A DNA stretch of 64,000 nucleotides. Source: Rhizobium sp. Pop5 (GTDB taxonomy: Bacteria; Pseudomonadota; Alphaproteobacteria; Rhizobiales; Rhizobiaceae). Position numbers and translations under genes: made by a program. The stretch is from NCBI RefSeq assembly GCF_024721175.1, contig NZ_CP099400.1, forward strand, positions 186,001 to 250,000, in the 5' to 3' direction. This document shows positions 44,364 to 53,046 of this stretch, piece by piece; positions within the stretch are counted from its first letter, which is position 1, and every line of letters starts with the position of its first letter. The notes below the pieces were generated by a model. The model saw only the letters and a program-made list of their open reading frames with translations, was not told the origin of the DNA and searched no databases.

Positions 44364-44801
44364 CTAATCGCCGGCGCCGAGGATCGTCGTCGTGCGCTCG
44401 TCGAATTTTCCCTGATAGAAATGCTCGATTGCCCGGTGGAAGGGCGAGCCGTGGTCGCTGACTGCCGCAAACAAGGTCATCGACGAGCGTAATTTGAGGT
44501 CGTCGGGTGAGCCGAGGATCTCATGGGCGGATCGGCCCTTGACGGACAGGATCGCTTCGACGCAGCGCAGCAGCCGGCTCGAGAGAATGGGATCGGCGAG
44601 ATAGGCGGCGGCTTCCTCGGCCGAACGGATAGCATATTTCTCGGCCATGACAGAGGTGCCGAGACCAGCGATCTGCGGGAAGATGAACCACATCCAATGA
44701 GAGGTCTTGCGCCCGGCTTTCAGCTCGGAGAGCGCCTTTTCATAGACGCCGTTCTGGGCGTCGATGAAGCGGTGAAGATTGTAGTCGATCTCGCCGGCCA
44801 T
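44364..44801 (-). CDS. DUF1810-family protein
   Basis: A 145-residue protein from the start MAGEIDYNLHRFIDAQNGVY with a good ribosome site (GGGAAGGACC). The family signature is GRKTSHWMWFIFPQIAGLGT followed by AEKYAI, and DDLKLRSSMTLFAAV later. The fold is small and soluble, and no biochemical role is established. It is on the minus strand, downstream of the small membrane-anchored protein at 44870. Confidence 0.88.
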   Translation of the reverse strand: MAGEIDYNLHRFIDAQNGVYEKALSELKAGRKTSHWMWFIFPQIAGLGTSVMAEKYAIRSAEEAAAYLADPILSSRLLRCVEAILSVKGRSAHEILGSPDDLKLRSSMTLFAAVSDHGSPFHRAIEHFYQGKFDERTTTILGAGD

Positions 44802-44869
44802 GGTCCTTCCCTTTCTGCTGTCGAGGCAGCCTGGGCCAAGGTTGCCATGCCCGGCGATGTATTTTTCGG

Positions 44870-45184
44870 TCAGCAGACCCTTTCGGCGTAAGGGCTGCTC
44901 TCGCGGCAATGGCCGTAGGCCGGATGATGCGGCGCGCTGTCGCCTGATGTGGCGGCGATGGCTGACGTCGTCATCGGGTCTGTATTGCCGGAAGAATATG
45001 CGGCAAACCCTGCAAAGCTCAAGACAACAAGCGCTCCGACCACGACAATGCGTTCGAAGCCCGAAAGTTTCTGCGCGCTGACATGATCCACATAGTCGCG
45101 CTCGCCCAAGCCGATGGTTTCATCCTCTTTCGCATGAAGGGTCACCATATCCTGGCGGCGGCTTAAAGTTTCACTATCTGTCAT
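44870..45184 (-). CDS. Small single-pass membrane protein
   Basis: A 104-residue protein: a polar N-terminal half (MTDSETLSRRQDMVTLHAKE), one transmembrane helix (IVVVGALVVLSFAGFAAYSS, about 45-65), and a Ser/Thr/His-rich tail ending ESSPYAERVC with two Cys. The ribosome site GCAGGAGTAATTAA supports the ATG. No family is recognised. It is 68 bases upstream of the DUF1810 gene on the same strand and may share its transcript. Confidence 0.65.
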   Translation of the reverse strand: MTDSETLSRRQDMVTLHAKEDETIGLGERDYVDHVSAQKLSGFERIVVVGALVVLSFAGFAAYSSGNTDPMTTSAIAATSGDSAPHHPAYGHCRESSPYAERVC

Positions 45185-45421
45185 TTAATTACTCCTGCAA
45201 CACATGCGGAGTCGGTTCTTTAAGAGCAAACCTCTTACCCTCATGCCGAGCCCACTCCTCACGCGAGCAGCATGTGTGTCTTCAATCGTGGTAATTGAAG
45301 GGGCAATCTGCAAACTCAGTGTTCAAAAAATCGTTCTAATAATCGCAAAAAATCGTGAAGCTCTGGCTCGCTGGAACGATCCGGGGTAGTCGTCAGGTCC
45401 ATCTTTCTTTTGGATCGTCCC

Positions 45422-46792
45422 ATGAGCAAATCCTTCGGTGCGATGTCGATCGCGCAGCTTTCCGTTCTCATTCAAGGTGGCGCGGCCGATCCGGTTGAAG
45501 TGGCTGAGGCGATCTTCGGATCCATCGCCGACTATGCCGACAAGGCCGTTTTCACGGTGCTCACCGAAAGCCGGGCGATGGAAGAGGCACTCGCCTCCTC
45601 GAAGCGTCTGCGGGAGGGGCGTTCGCTCGGATTGCTGGACGGCGTTCCAATCGCCTGGAAGGATCTTTTCGACATTGAAGGCCTGGCGACCACGGCCGGT
45701 TCCGTCCTCTTGGCCGCGGATGCACCAGCCGAGCGCGATGCTGCCGTCGTCGCCTTTCTCCGACAGGCTGGCATGGTTGCCGTCGGTCGCACCAATATGA
45801 GCGAATTCGCTTTCTCTGGCCTTGGTATCAATCCGCATTACGGTACGCCCGTCAATCCGCGAAGCGCTGATCTTCCGCGCATTCCCGGCGGTTCATCCTC
45901 GGGTGCCGGCGTCGCGGTTGCAGCCGGGCTGGTGCCGGTTGCGATGGGCACGGATACCGGCGGCTCGGTTCGTATTCCCGCCGCTTTAAACGGCATCGTC
46001 GGCTATAAGGCGACCCGTGGCCGCTATGCGATGGAGGGTGTCTATCCCTTGGCAAAAAGCCTGGACTCGCTGGGGCCGCTATGCCGCACCGTGAAGGACG
46101 CGGTCTGGATCGATGCTGCCATGCGGGGGCTGACGGCGCCTGAGATCGTCGAGCGTCCGTTGCATGGAGTGGAACTGCTCGTGCCAGAAAATATCGTCTT
46201 CGATGGAGTGGAGCCCGGCGTCGTCGCCGCGTTCGAGGCGGCTTTGGAACGTCTTCAAAAGGCCGGCGCCGGTGTTTCCCGCATCATCATTCCCGCTTTC
46301 TCCGAGATATTCGATCTGATGGCGAGATATGGTCCCTTGGTAACGGCGGAAGCTTTCGCGCTTCACCACGAACGTTTGGCGGGAGCCGATGCGGACCGAA
46401 TGGACCGCCGGGTCGTCATGCGCACCCGCTTGGGAAGCAAGACAACGCTGCCTGACTATATCGCGATCCTCGATGCCCGCAACCGCCTTATCGCCGACAC
46501 TGAGCGCCTTGTCGGCAACCGGCTGATCGCTTTTCCCACGGTCGCCCATGTCGCTCCGCCGATAGGACCGCTGGAACAGGATGACGATCTGTTTTTCGCA
46601 ACGAACAACAAGACACTGCGCAACACCGCGCTCGGCAATTTCCTCGATTGGTGTGGCGTCTCCATTCCTTGCGGCGCCGGGGAGGCCGGCATGCCGGTCG
46701 CACTGCTGCTTTCGGCGACGGCCCGCCGCGACGAGGCGCTGCTCGGGACAAGCCTTGCCGCCGAGGCGTTCATCCGCGGCGATTTTACCTGA
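45422..46792 (+). CDS. Amidase (amidase-signature family)
   Basis: A 456-residue amidase-signature enzyme. The Ser-cisSer-Lys triad is in GVPIAWKDLFDIEG (Lys), PGGSSSGAGVAVAAG (cis-Ser) and GTDTGGSVRIPAALNG (nucleophile Ser). The ATG at 45422 has only a weak ribosome site. It hydrolyses an amide or carbamoyl bond; GatA is less likely because no gatB or gatC is near. The next gene is a TIM-barrel isomerase on the same strand, 66 bases later. Confidence 0.88.
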   Translation: MSKSFGAMSIAQLSVLIQGGAADPVEVAEAIFGSIADYADKAVFTVLTESRAMEEALASSKRLREGRSLGLLDGVPIAWKDLFDIEGLATTAGSVLLAADAPAERDAAVVAFLRQAGMVAVGRTNMSEFAFSGLGINPHYGTPVNPRSADLPRIPGGSSSGAGVAVAAGLVPVAMGTDTGGSVRIPAALNGIVGYKATRGRYAMEGVYPLAKSLDSLGPLCRTVKDAVWIDAAMRGLTAPEIVERPLHGVELLVPENIVFDGVEPGVVAAFEAALERLQKAGAGVSRIIIPAFSEIFDLMARYGPLVTAEAFALHHERLAGADADRMDRRVVMRTRLGSKTTLPDYIAILDARNRLIADTERLVGNRLIAFPTVAHVAPPIGPLEQDDDLFFATNNKTLRNTALGNFLDWCGVSIPCGAGEAGMPVALLLSATARRDEALLGTSLAAEAFIRGDFT

Positions 46793-46858
46793 ATTCTTAA
46801 TTGAACCGCCGGGAGTTTGTTGCCATTGATGGCATGAGGAGATCCTGGAGGAAGACAT

Positions 46859-47719
46859 ATGCAGGTTTTGCAGAACGGACGCTTCGCGGTTTCGACTTGG
46901 TCGCTGCATCGGCTGCTTGGCGCCGTCCATGCCTATAGTCCCGATCCCGACAAAAATGCTGCGCCGAAGGAGCCCTACGGTCCCGGTGCCGCGGCGCTGA
47001 TCGACATGCCGGCGGCGCTCGCGGTACGCGGCATCCACCGGCTGGAGATTTGTTCCTTCCATCTGCCGAGCCTTGACTCCGCCTATCTCCATGAACTGCG
47101 CGACGCGATGGCGGCGTCGAACGTGCTGTTCCAGACGCTGCTCGTCGAAGACGGCGATCCCAGCCATGCCGAAACGGCCCAACGCGACGTCGAATGGATG
47201 GCAGAGTGGAGCGGCATTGCCGCTGCCCTCGGCGCGCAGAGAATGCGGGTCATTGCCGGCAAGCAGAAGCCGACGGAGGAAAACCTCGCCCGCGCCGCCC
47301 GTCACCTGAACTGGCTCGCCGAAAAGGCGGAAGGCAGCGGCGTGCGCGTCGTCGTCGAGAATTGGTTCGACCTGCTGCCATCGCCGGTCGAAATGAACTG
47401 GCTGCTGGACCGGCTGGACGGCAAGGTCGGGCTCAACGGCGATCTTGGCAATTGGGCCGCGCCGGCAAAATATCAGGGCCTCGCCGATATCATGCACCGC
47501 GCTGAAATCTGCCACGCCAAGGCCGATTACGGCGCTGCCGGCCTCGATGCCGAGGATTACCGCAAGTGCCTGGAGATGTGCGAGCAGGCTGGTTACGCAG
47601 GTCCTTTCACGCTGATTTACGACTCGCCCTTCTTCGCCGACGAATGGGACGGCATCCTGCTGCAAAAACAGTTCATCGAGGATTTCCTGTGCGAGGCGCC
47701 GGCGCGCAGGACGGCTTGA
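46859..47719 (+). CDS. Sugar phosphate isomerase/epimerase-family TIM-barrel protein
   Basis: A 286-residue protein of the AP-endonuclease-2-like superfamily. Metal-site segments: VVVENWFDLL (Glu), LNGDLGNWAAPAKYQG (Asp), CHAKADYG (His), and TLIYDSPFFADEWDGI near the end. It starts with a ribosome site CTGGAGGAAGACAT. Family members isomerise keto sugars or inositol derivatives. The substrate is unknown. It follows the amidase gene and is convergent with choline sulfatase. Confidence 0.8.
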   Translation: MQVLQNGRFAVSTWSLHRLLGAVHAYSPDPDKNAAPKEPYGPGAAALIDMPAALAVRGIHRLEICSFHLPSLDSAYLHELRDAMAASNVLFQTLLVEDGDPSHAETAQRDVEWMAEWSGIAAALGAQRMRVIAGKQKPTEENLARAARHLNWLAEKAEGSGVRVVVENWFDLLPSPVEMNWLLDRLDGKVGLNGDLGNWAAPAKYQGLADIMHRAEICHAKADYGAAGLDAEDYRKCLEMCEQAGYAGPFTLIYDSPFFADEWDGILLQKQFIEDFLCEAPARRTA

Positions 47720-47725
47720 TCAGGC

Positions 47726-49240
47726 TCACTCCTGGCGCGGGAACCTCTGGCTTTCCTCGAGTATGTTCAGGTCCATGTGATTGCGCATGTAACGCTCCGA
47801 GGCTTTCTGCAGCGGCTGATAATCCCATGGATAATAGGCGCCGTTGCGAAGCGCTGCGTAAACCACCCAGCGGCGCGCCTGGCTTTCGCGCACGGCCGCG
47901 TCGAAATCGGCAAGGTTCCAGCGCCGTTTGGCCTGTTCGGTGAGCCGCGCCAAGGTCTCGGCGTGCGAGGGATCGCTCGCCAGATTAGTTAGTTCATCTG
48001 GATCGGCTTCGAGGTCGAACAGCAGCGGCGGGTCCTTCTCGCAGAGCGATAGCTTGTATCGACCGTCCCTGATGCAGATGAGCGGGGCTTCGGAACCTTC
48101 GGCCGCATATTCCATCGGCACGGGTCCGCGGCTGCCGGTGCCTTCGGCAAGCGCTGCGAGATCCTCACCTTCGGTCCATGGCTTCAACGCGGCGATATCG
48201 ATCCCGGCAAGGCCAGCGAGCGTCGGCGTCACGTCGAGTGTCGAGACTGGCTGATCGATGCGCTTGGGCTGCCAGCCCGGGACCGAGATCATCAGCGGAA
48301 CGCGGGCCGAGCCTTCGAAGAAGTTCATCTTGAACCAGAGGCCGCGATCGCCAAGCATATCGCCATGGTCGGAAGCAAAGAGGATGATCGTGTTTTCGGC
48401 CATGCGGGTCCGCTCCAGGATGCCGAGGATTTCGCCGATCTTCTCGTCGACATAGGAGATATTGGCGAAGTAACCCCGCCTTGCCCGCCTGATCTGCTCG
48501 CGGCTGATGTCGAAGGCCTCATGGTCGCAGGCCTTCATCAGGCGCTGTGAGTGCGGATCCTGCTCTTCGAAGGCGATTGGCGCGACACCGGGGTCGAGGG
48601 CAGGGCAGTCCTCATAGAGATCCCAGAATTTGCGGCGCGCAACATAAGGGTCGTGCGGATGGGTGAAGCTGACGGTCAGGCACCAGGGGCGCCCGTCCTG
48701 GCCACGCGAGAGATCGAAGAGCTTGCGGGTGGCGTGATAGGCGACCTCGTCGTCATATTCCATCTGGTTGGTGATTTCGGCCACACCTGCGCCGGTCACC
48801 GAACCGAGATTGTGATACCACCAGTCGATGCGTTCGCCTGGCTTGGTATAGTCGGGCGTCCAGCCGAAGTCGGCGGGATAAATGTCCGTCGTCAGCCGCT
48901 CCTCGAAGCCGTGAAGCTGATCGGGGCCGACGAAATGCATCTTGCCGGAAAGCGCCGTCTGATATCCGGCGGCGCGCAGATGATGCGCATAGGTCGGGAT
49001 GTCGGAGGCGAATTCCGCAGCATTGTCGTAGACGCGAGTCCGGCTCGGCAATTGTCCGGACATGAAGGAGGCCCGCGCCGGCGCGCAGAGTGGGCTCGCC
49101 GTATAGGTATTGGCGAAACGTACCGAGCGCTCGGCCAATGATTTCAGATGCGGCGCATGCAGGAAATCGGCGGGACCATCGGGAAACAAGGTCCCGTTCA
49201 ACTGATCCACCATCAGGATGAGAATATTCGGGCGGGCCAT
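47726..49240 (-). CDS. betC: Choline sulfatase BetC
   Basis: A 504-residue sulfatase. The formylglycine motif is SPLCAPARASFMSGQLPSRT (C-x-P-x-R). Metal-site residues are in ILMVDQLNG and LFASDHGDMLGDRGLWFKMN. The segments DIYPADFGWTPDY and VTGAGVAEITNQMEYDDEVA, and the C-terminal AFDAAVRESQARRWVVYAAL-like tail (here DFDAAV...), match choline sulfatases of rhizobia. It releases choline and sulfate from choline-O-sulfate, for use as osmoprotectant and nutrient. Here it is not in a betICBA operon but divergent from a LysR regulator. Confidence 0.93.
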   Translation of the reverse strand: MARPNILILMVDQLNGTLFPDGPADFLHAPHLKSLAERSVRFANTYTASPLCAPARASFMSGQLPSRTRVYDNAAEFASDIPTYAHHLRAAGYQTALSGKMHFVGPDQLHGFEERLTTDIYPADFGWTPDYTKPGERIDWWYHNLGSVTGAGVAEITNQMEYDDEVAYHATRKLFDLSRGQDGRPWCLTVSFTHPHDPYVARRKFWDLYEDCPALDPGVAPIAFEEQDPHSQRLMKACDHEAFDISREQIRRARRGYFANISYVDEKIGEILGILERTRMAENTIILFASDHGDMLGDRGLWFKMNFFEGSARVPLMISVPGWQPKRIDQPVSTLDVTPTLAGLAGIDIAALKPWTEGEDLAALAEGTGSRGPVPMEYAAEGSEAPLICIRDGRYKLSLCEKDPPLLFDLEADPDELTNLASDPSHAETLARLTEQAKRRWNLADFDAAVRESQARRWVVYAALRNGAYYPWDYQPLQKASERYMRNHMDLNILEESQRFPRQE

Positions 49241-49310
49241 GTGAATTGCCTTTTGCTATTTGAAGATTTTATTGAAGCGCCTATCATCTCGCCTGTAAAG
49301 TCGGCTTTTA

Positions 49311-49325
49311 TTGATATCTGATCAA
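49311..49325. promoter_or_regulatory. LysR-type operator between betC and its regulator
   Basis: TTGAT-ATCTG-ATCAA is a perfect 5-bp inverted repeat containing the T-N11-A pattern of LysR sites. It lies 10 bases before the LysR start and 70 bases before betC, in a divergent gap of 95 bases. Confidence 0.65.
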
Positions 49326-49335
49326 AGAGATTTTT

Positions 49336-50241
49336 ATGTCAGAGCGCCCGCCTGAACTTGGATGGATGCGCCTCTTCGTCGAGGTCGCAGCACTCGGGAG
49401 CTTTTCGTCTGCGGCAGCGCGTCTCGGGCTGACCCAGCCTGCCGTCAGCTATCAGATCCGCCGGCTCGAAGAACAGTTCGGTGTCAGCCTGCTGCGGCGC
49501 CAGCATCGTGGCGTCGAACTGACCGCTGAAGGCGAGCGGCTTCTGGAGGTGGCCGCCAAGGCGGTCGGCGACATCGATGCACTCGCCCGCAGTTTCCGGG
49601 CCGAGGCCGAGAGGCCGGTGATCAGGCTCAGAACCGACTATGCCTTTTCAGCGCTTTGGCTGATCCCGCGTATGGAGAGCTTTCGCCTTCTGCATCCGGA
49701 AACGGATATACAGATCGTCGCGACGCAAAGGGTCGAGGCCGGTCTGCGCGACGATGCGGATCCCGCGATCGTTTTCGGGTCGGGGGCGGAATTCAGCGCC
49801 GTTGGAACGCTTCTGCTGCCGGAAAAGGTCGTGCCTATCTGCACGCAGCGTTTTCTCGACCGCAACGGGCCGTTCGAAAATCCGGGGCAGCTCGCCAAGG
49901 CGAGACTGATCCATCTCGACACGCCGATGCCGCCGCCCTGGTTCGACTGGCGCCGCTATTTCACCGAATTCTCCGCTGTCCGGGACGCGCATGCCGGGCA
50001 AGGTGATATTAGTTTTAATACCTATTCGCTGGTCGTCCAGGCTGCCTTGAGCGAGCAGGGCGTGGCGCTCGGCTGGATGGGGCTTGTCGATACGCTTCTA
50101 TCGGCGCGCATGCTGGTCGAGGCCGGCCCGCCACTAGAGGCGCCCGACCGTGGTTACTGGCTGATACCGGCGCGATCTCCAAGCGCTCACAACGAAAGGC
50201 TGAGCGCATGGCTGGTCGATGAGGTGCGAGGGAACGTTTAG
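49336..50241 (+). CDS. LysR-family regulator, probable choline-sulfate utilisation regulator
   Basis: A 301-residue LysR protein. The helix-turn-helix is GSFSSAAARLGLTQPAVSYQ followed by IRRLEEQFGVSLLRRQHRGV. It resembles GcvA-type LysR proteins, the branch to which the choline-sulfatase-linked regulators belong. Divergent position next to betC and the palindrome in the gap point to control of betC by choline sulfate or choline. Confidence 0.88.
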   Translation: MSERPPELGWMRLFVEVAALGSFSSAAARLGLTQPAVSYQIRRLEEQFGVSLLRRQHRGVELTAEGERLLEVAAKAVGDIDALARSFRAEAERPVIRLRTDYAFSALWLIPRMESFRLLHPETDIQIVATQRVEAGLRDDADPAIVFGSGAEFSAVGTLLLPEKVVPICTQRFLDRNGPFENPGQLAKARLIHLDTPMPPPWFDWRRYFTEFSAVRDAHAGQGDISFNTYSLVVQAALSEQGVALGWMGLVDTLLSARMLVEAGPPLEAPDRGYWLIPARSPSAHNERLSAWLVDEVRGNV

Positions 50242-50331
50242 CGCCAGCTCCATTTACCGGCAGAAGAAGCCTTGTCAGCAACGACAGTGATCGACATTGT
50301 GAAGCGAATCTCCAGCGAAGGCGGCTTCAAT

Positions 50332-50532
50332 ATGCGAACGACCGGCTATGTCATCGGACTGCTTATGATCGTCCTTGGACTGATCTGGATCGGGCAGGGA
50401 AGCGGCTATTTCCCCTATCCAGCCTCGTCTTTCATGATCGCCCAAACGATCTGGGTGCTTTGGGGAGCGATTCTGGCGGCGGTGGGCATCGCTGTGGTGG
50501 TCATTGTCTCGCGGCTGCGCCGGAGAGGATGA
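50332..50532 (+). CDS. Small membrane protein with two helices
   Basis: A 66-residue protein from the ATG at 50332: MRTTGYVIGLLMIVLGLIWI, then GQGSGYFPYPASSFMIAQTI and a second helix WVLWGAILAAVGIAVVVIVS with a basic end RLRRRG. The upstream in-frame extension has no ATG. Small proteins with the GxIWIGQGxGYF pattern are common in rhizobia, by my recollection. The function is unknown. Confidence 0.75.
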   Translation: MRTTGYVIGLLMIVLGLIWIGQGSGYFPYPASSFMIAQTIWVLWGAILAAVGIAVVVIVSRLRRRG

Positions 50533-50593
50533 ATGTTGTTGCTATCTGGCAACAACCCGGCCGTTGATGGCCTGTCGAATTGAGGAGAACGAC

Positions 50594-51388
50594 ATGAGCG
50601 CAGGTGAAATCGACGGCTTTGCCGACCGGATCAGGAAGCATCAGGGCGGCATGATCTCGGCCTGGGTGGGCATTCCCGACGCCATGCTCGTCAACCATCT
50701 GGCGCAGGAGGCTTTCGACGCGGTCGTGCTGGATATGCAGCACGGCATGTGGGACATGCCGGCGGCGGCAAATGCCGTCGCTCAGACGCGCCTTGCCGGC
50801 AAGCCGGCCATCGCGCGCATTCCCGTCGGTGATTTTGCATCCGCTTCGCGTCTGCTCGATGCCGGGGCCTCCGGCATTATCGCGCCGATGATCAATTCGG
50901 CGGAAGATGCGAGGGCGCTCGTCAGGACCACGAAATATCCGCCTCTCGGCGAGCGCAGCTGGGGACCGTCTTTGGCGCTGAACCATATGGGCCTTTCGGC
51001 CGACGACTATCTCAGGAGCGCCAATGACCTCACCGTCGCTATCGCCATGGTCGAAACCCGCGCCGCTCTCGACGCGATCGACGGCATCCTCGGCGTGACC
51101 GGCATCGACGGCATTTTCATTGGCCCCTCCGATCTTTCGATCGCACTGTCGAACGGCGATCAGGTGGCGCCGAACGCGGCGGAAATCGACAGCGCCATGC
51201 AGCATGCCGTCGCGCGTTGCCGGGCGCATGGCAAGTTCGCCTGTGCCTATGCCGGCGACGGCGAGCGGGCCGGCGAATTGCTGAAATACGGCTTCGATCT
51301 GGTCATCGCCGGTGCCGAGACCGTGCAACTGCGCGCCGGCGCCCGCCGCGCCATCAATGCGGCCCGGAGGATCGCTTCGGGCAGCTAG
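50594..51388 (+). CDS. HpcH/HpaI-family aldolase
   Basis: A 264-residue class II pyruvate-type aldolase. The start MSAGEIDGFADRIRKHQGGM has the ribosome site GAGGAGAACGAC. Family motifs: AFDAVVLDMQHGMWD (metal-site region), IARIPVGDFASASRLLDAGA with the conserved Arg, GIIAPMINSAEDARALV, ERSWGPSLA, and the metal-binding VETRAALDAIDGILGV and GIFIGPSDLSIALS. It cleaves 4-hydroxy-2-oxoacids into pyruvate and an aldehyde. No matching pathway genes lie next to it. Confidence 0.88.
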   Translation: MSAGEIDGFADRIRKHQGGMISAWVGIPDAMLVNHLAQEAFDAVVLDMQHGMWDMPAAANAVAQTRLAGKPAIARIPVGDFASASRLLDAGASGIIAPMINSAEDARALVRTTKYPPLGERSWGPSLALNHMGLSADDYLRSANDLTVAIAMVETRAALDAIDGILGVTGIDGIFIGPSDLSIALSNGDQVAPNAAEIDSAMQHAVARCRAHGKFACAYAGDGERAGELLKYGFDLVIAGAETVQLRAGARRAINAARRIASGS

Positions 51389-51395
51389 GCGCGTT

Positions 51396-52076
51396 TCAGC
51401 GGGTCGGTTTGAGCGCCAGCCAAATGACGTGGCGGGCACCGCCGCGTTTGCCGTTGGCGCGGGTGTTGGCTACATCCACGGAAAAGCCGCTGTCCTTGAG
51501 GCGTCGCGTGAAATCGGGGTCCGGACCGGACGACCAGACGGCGAGCACGCCGCCGGGGCGCAGCGCGTCGCGAGCGGCGCGAAGGCCGTTAGAATCATAG
51601 AGCCGGTCATTGGATTTGCGGGTCAGCCCGTCCGGGCCGTTGTCGACATCGAGTAGGATCGCGTCATAGGCGCCCTTCCCGGCGCGGATCGCCTCGCCGA
51701 CATCGCCCTGATAAATGCCGGCACGAGGATCGTCGAGACAGCCCTTGAAGACCTCCGCCATCGGCCCGCGCGCCCAGGCGACGACGGCCGGCACGAGTTC
51801 GGCGACGGTGACGCCTGCATCTTCGGGAAGGACGGCGAGGGCGGCGCGCAGGGTAAAGCCCATGCCGAGCCCGCCGATCAGGATCTTCGGCTTGGGATGT
51901 GCCTTGATCCGTTCCCAGGAAAGGGTCGCAAGCGCTTCCTCCGAGCCGCTGAGGCGGCTGTTCATCAACTCGTTGGCGCCGAGCATGATCGAGAATTCGC
52001 TGCCGCGTTGCTTCAGCCTGAGTTCGCCGCCTTCGCCGGGAATGGTTGCGGAATCGAGCTGGATCCAGGGCAGCAT
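51396..52076 (-). CDS. Spermidine-synthase-like methyltransferase-fold protein
   Basis: A 226-residue protein with the SAM-type motif ILIGGLGMGFTLRAALAVLP, an acidic loop VTVAELVPAVVAWARGP, and YDAILLDVDNGPDGL followed by LRPGGVLAVWSSGPDPDFTR. It matches small spermidine-synthase-like proteins that lack the catalytic aminopropyl-transfer surroundings. The enzymatic role is unknown. It sits downstream of the ABC operon with a 70-base gap. Confidence 0.8.
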   Translation of the reverse strand: MLPWIQLDSATIPGEGGELRLKQRGSEFSIMLGANELMNSRLSGSEEALATLSWERIKAHPKPKILIGGLGMGFTLRAALAVLPEDAGVTVAELVPAVVAWARGPMAEVFKGCLDDPRAGIYQGDVGEAIRAGKGAYDAILLDVDNGPDGLTRKSNDRLYDSNGLRAARDALRPGGVLAVWSSGPDPDFTRRLKDSGFSVDVANTRANGKRGGARHVIWLALKPTR

Positions 52077-52146
52077 GACGGTCTCGCCTCACATGAAAGG
52101 GACCGTCCCCTAGCATAGGGCGAAGAACGAGGCCAGCAAGCCGGCC

Positions 52147-53046
52147 TCATACCATCCGCATGAAGTGATCCGGCTCCACTTCGACGATTTCGTCCTGCGG
52201 CGCGGCTGAACGGCGGCGGATATCCTCTACCTCGTCGGGCCTCAGCCGGGCTTTCGGGTCGTCGAAGCGGATATCGGGATCGGGCACCGCCGAGAGCAGC
52301 AGTCTTGTATAGGGATGCAGCGGACTGTCGATCACCCGAGCGGTGCTGCCCCATTCGACGATCTGGCCGGCATACATCACGGCGATGTCTTCGGCGACGT
52401 AACGGGCGGTGGCGATATCATGGGTGATATAGAGCAGGCCGAGGTTCATCTGCTGCTTCATCTCGTTCAACAGGTTCAGCACGCCGAGGCGCACCGAGAC
52501 GTCGAGCATCGACGTCGGCTCGTCGGCGACGATCACCTCGGGTTTGACGGCGAGCGCGCGGGCGATGTTGACGCGCTGGCGCTGGCCGCCGGAGAGTTCA
52601 TGCGGATATTTCGGCGCGACGAGATCGGGATCGAGCCTGACGCGCTGGAGCAGTTCACGGATTGTCGCGTCGATCTCAGTTCCCTTGATGTCAGGGCGAT
52701 GAAGCTTCAGCGGCCGCTTGAGATGGTGAGCGATCGTATGCGCCGGGTTGAGCGAGGCGAAGGGGTCCTGGAAGATCATCTGCATCGAACGGCGATAGCG
52801 GGCGATCTCGTCCGCCTTGGCGCCTTCGACCGGGCGGCCCTTGTAGAGGATCTGCCCTGATGTCGGCTGATATTCGCGCATTGCCATGCGGGCGCAGGTG
52901 GTCTTGCCGCTGCCGGATTCGCCGACGAGGGCGAGCGCCCGGCCGGCCCGTAGCGAAAAGGAGATGGAGCGAGCGGCGTGGACGGCGGATGCGCCGTGGC
53001 CGAAGGTCTTGGTCACCTTGTCGAGGGCGAGGATGGTTTCGCTCAT
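52147..53046 (-). CDS. Oligopeptide/oligosaccharide ABC transporter ATP-binding protein (DppF type)
   Basis: A 299-residue ATPase with Walker A GESGSGKTT, signature LSGGQRQRVNIARAL, Walker B VIVADEPTSMLDV and the C-terminal extension HPYTRLLLSAVPDPD that marks the Opp/Dpp class. It overlaps the DppD-type gene by four bases. It is the last gene of the importer operon. Confidence 0.92.
   Translation of the reverse strand: MSETILALDKVTKTFGHGASAVHAARSISFSLRAGRALALVGESGSGKTTCARMAMREYQPTSGQILYKGRPVEGAKADEIARYRRSMQMIFQDPFASLNPAHTIAHHLKRPLKLHRPDIKGTEIDATIRELLQRVRLDPDLVAPKYPHELSGGQRQRVNIARALAVKPEVIVADEPTSMLDVSVRLGVLNLLNEMKQQMNLGLLYITHDIATARYVAEDIAVMYAGQIVEWGSTARVIDSPLHPYTRLLLSAVPDPDIRFDDPKARLRPDEVEDIRRRSAAPQDEIVEVEPDHFMRMV

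Noticed and set aside
45185..45421. Search for a regulatory RNA or promoter before the amidase
   Set aside because: The region is AT-rich near 45320-45360, but I could not identify promoter boxes, a terminator or an RNA family.
46079..47665. 528-codon frame opposite the amidase and the TIM-barrel gene
   Set aside because: Covers two plus-strand genes and their gap; no domain visible.
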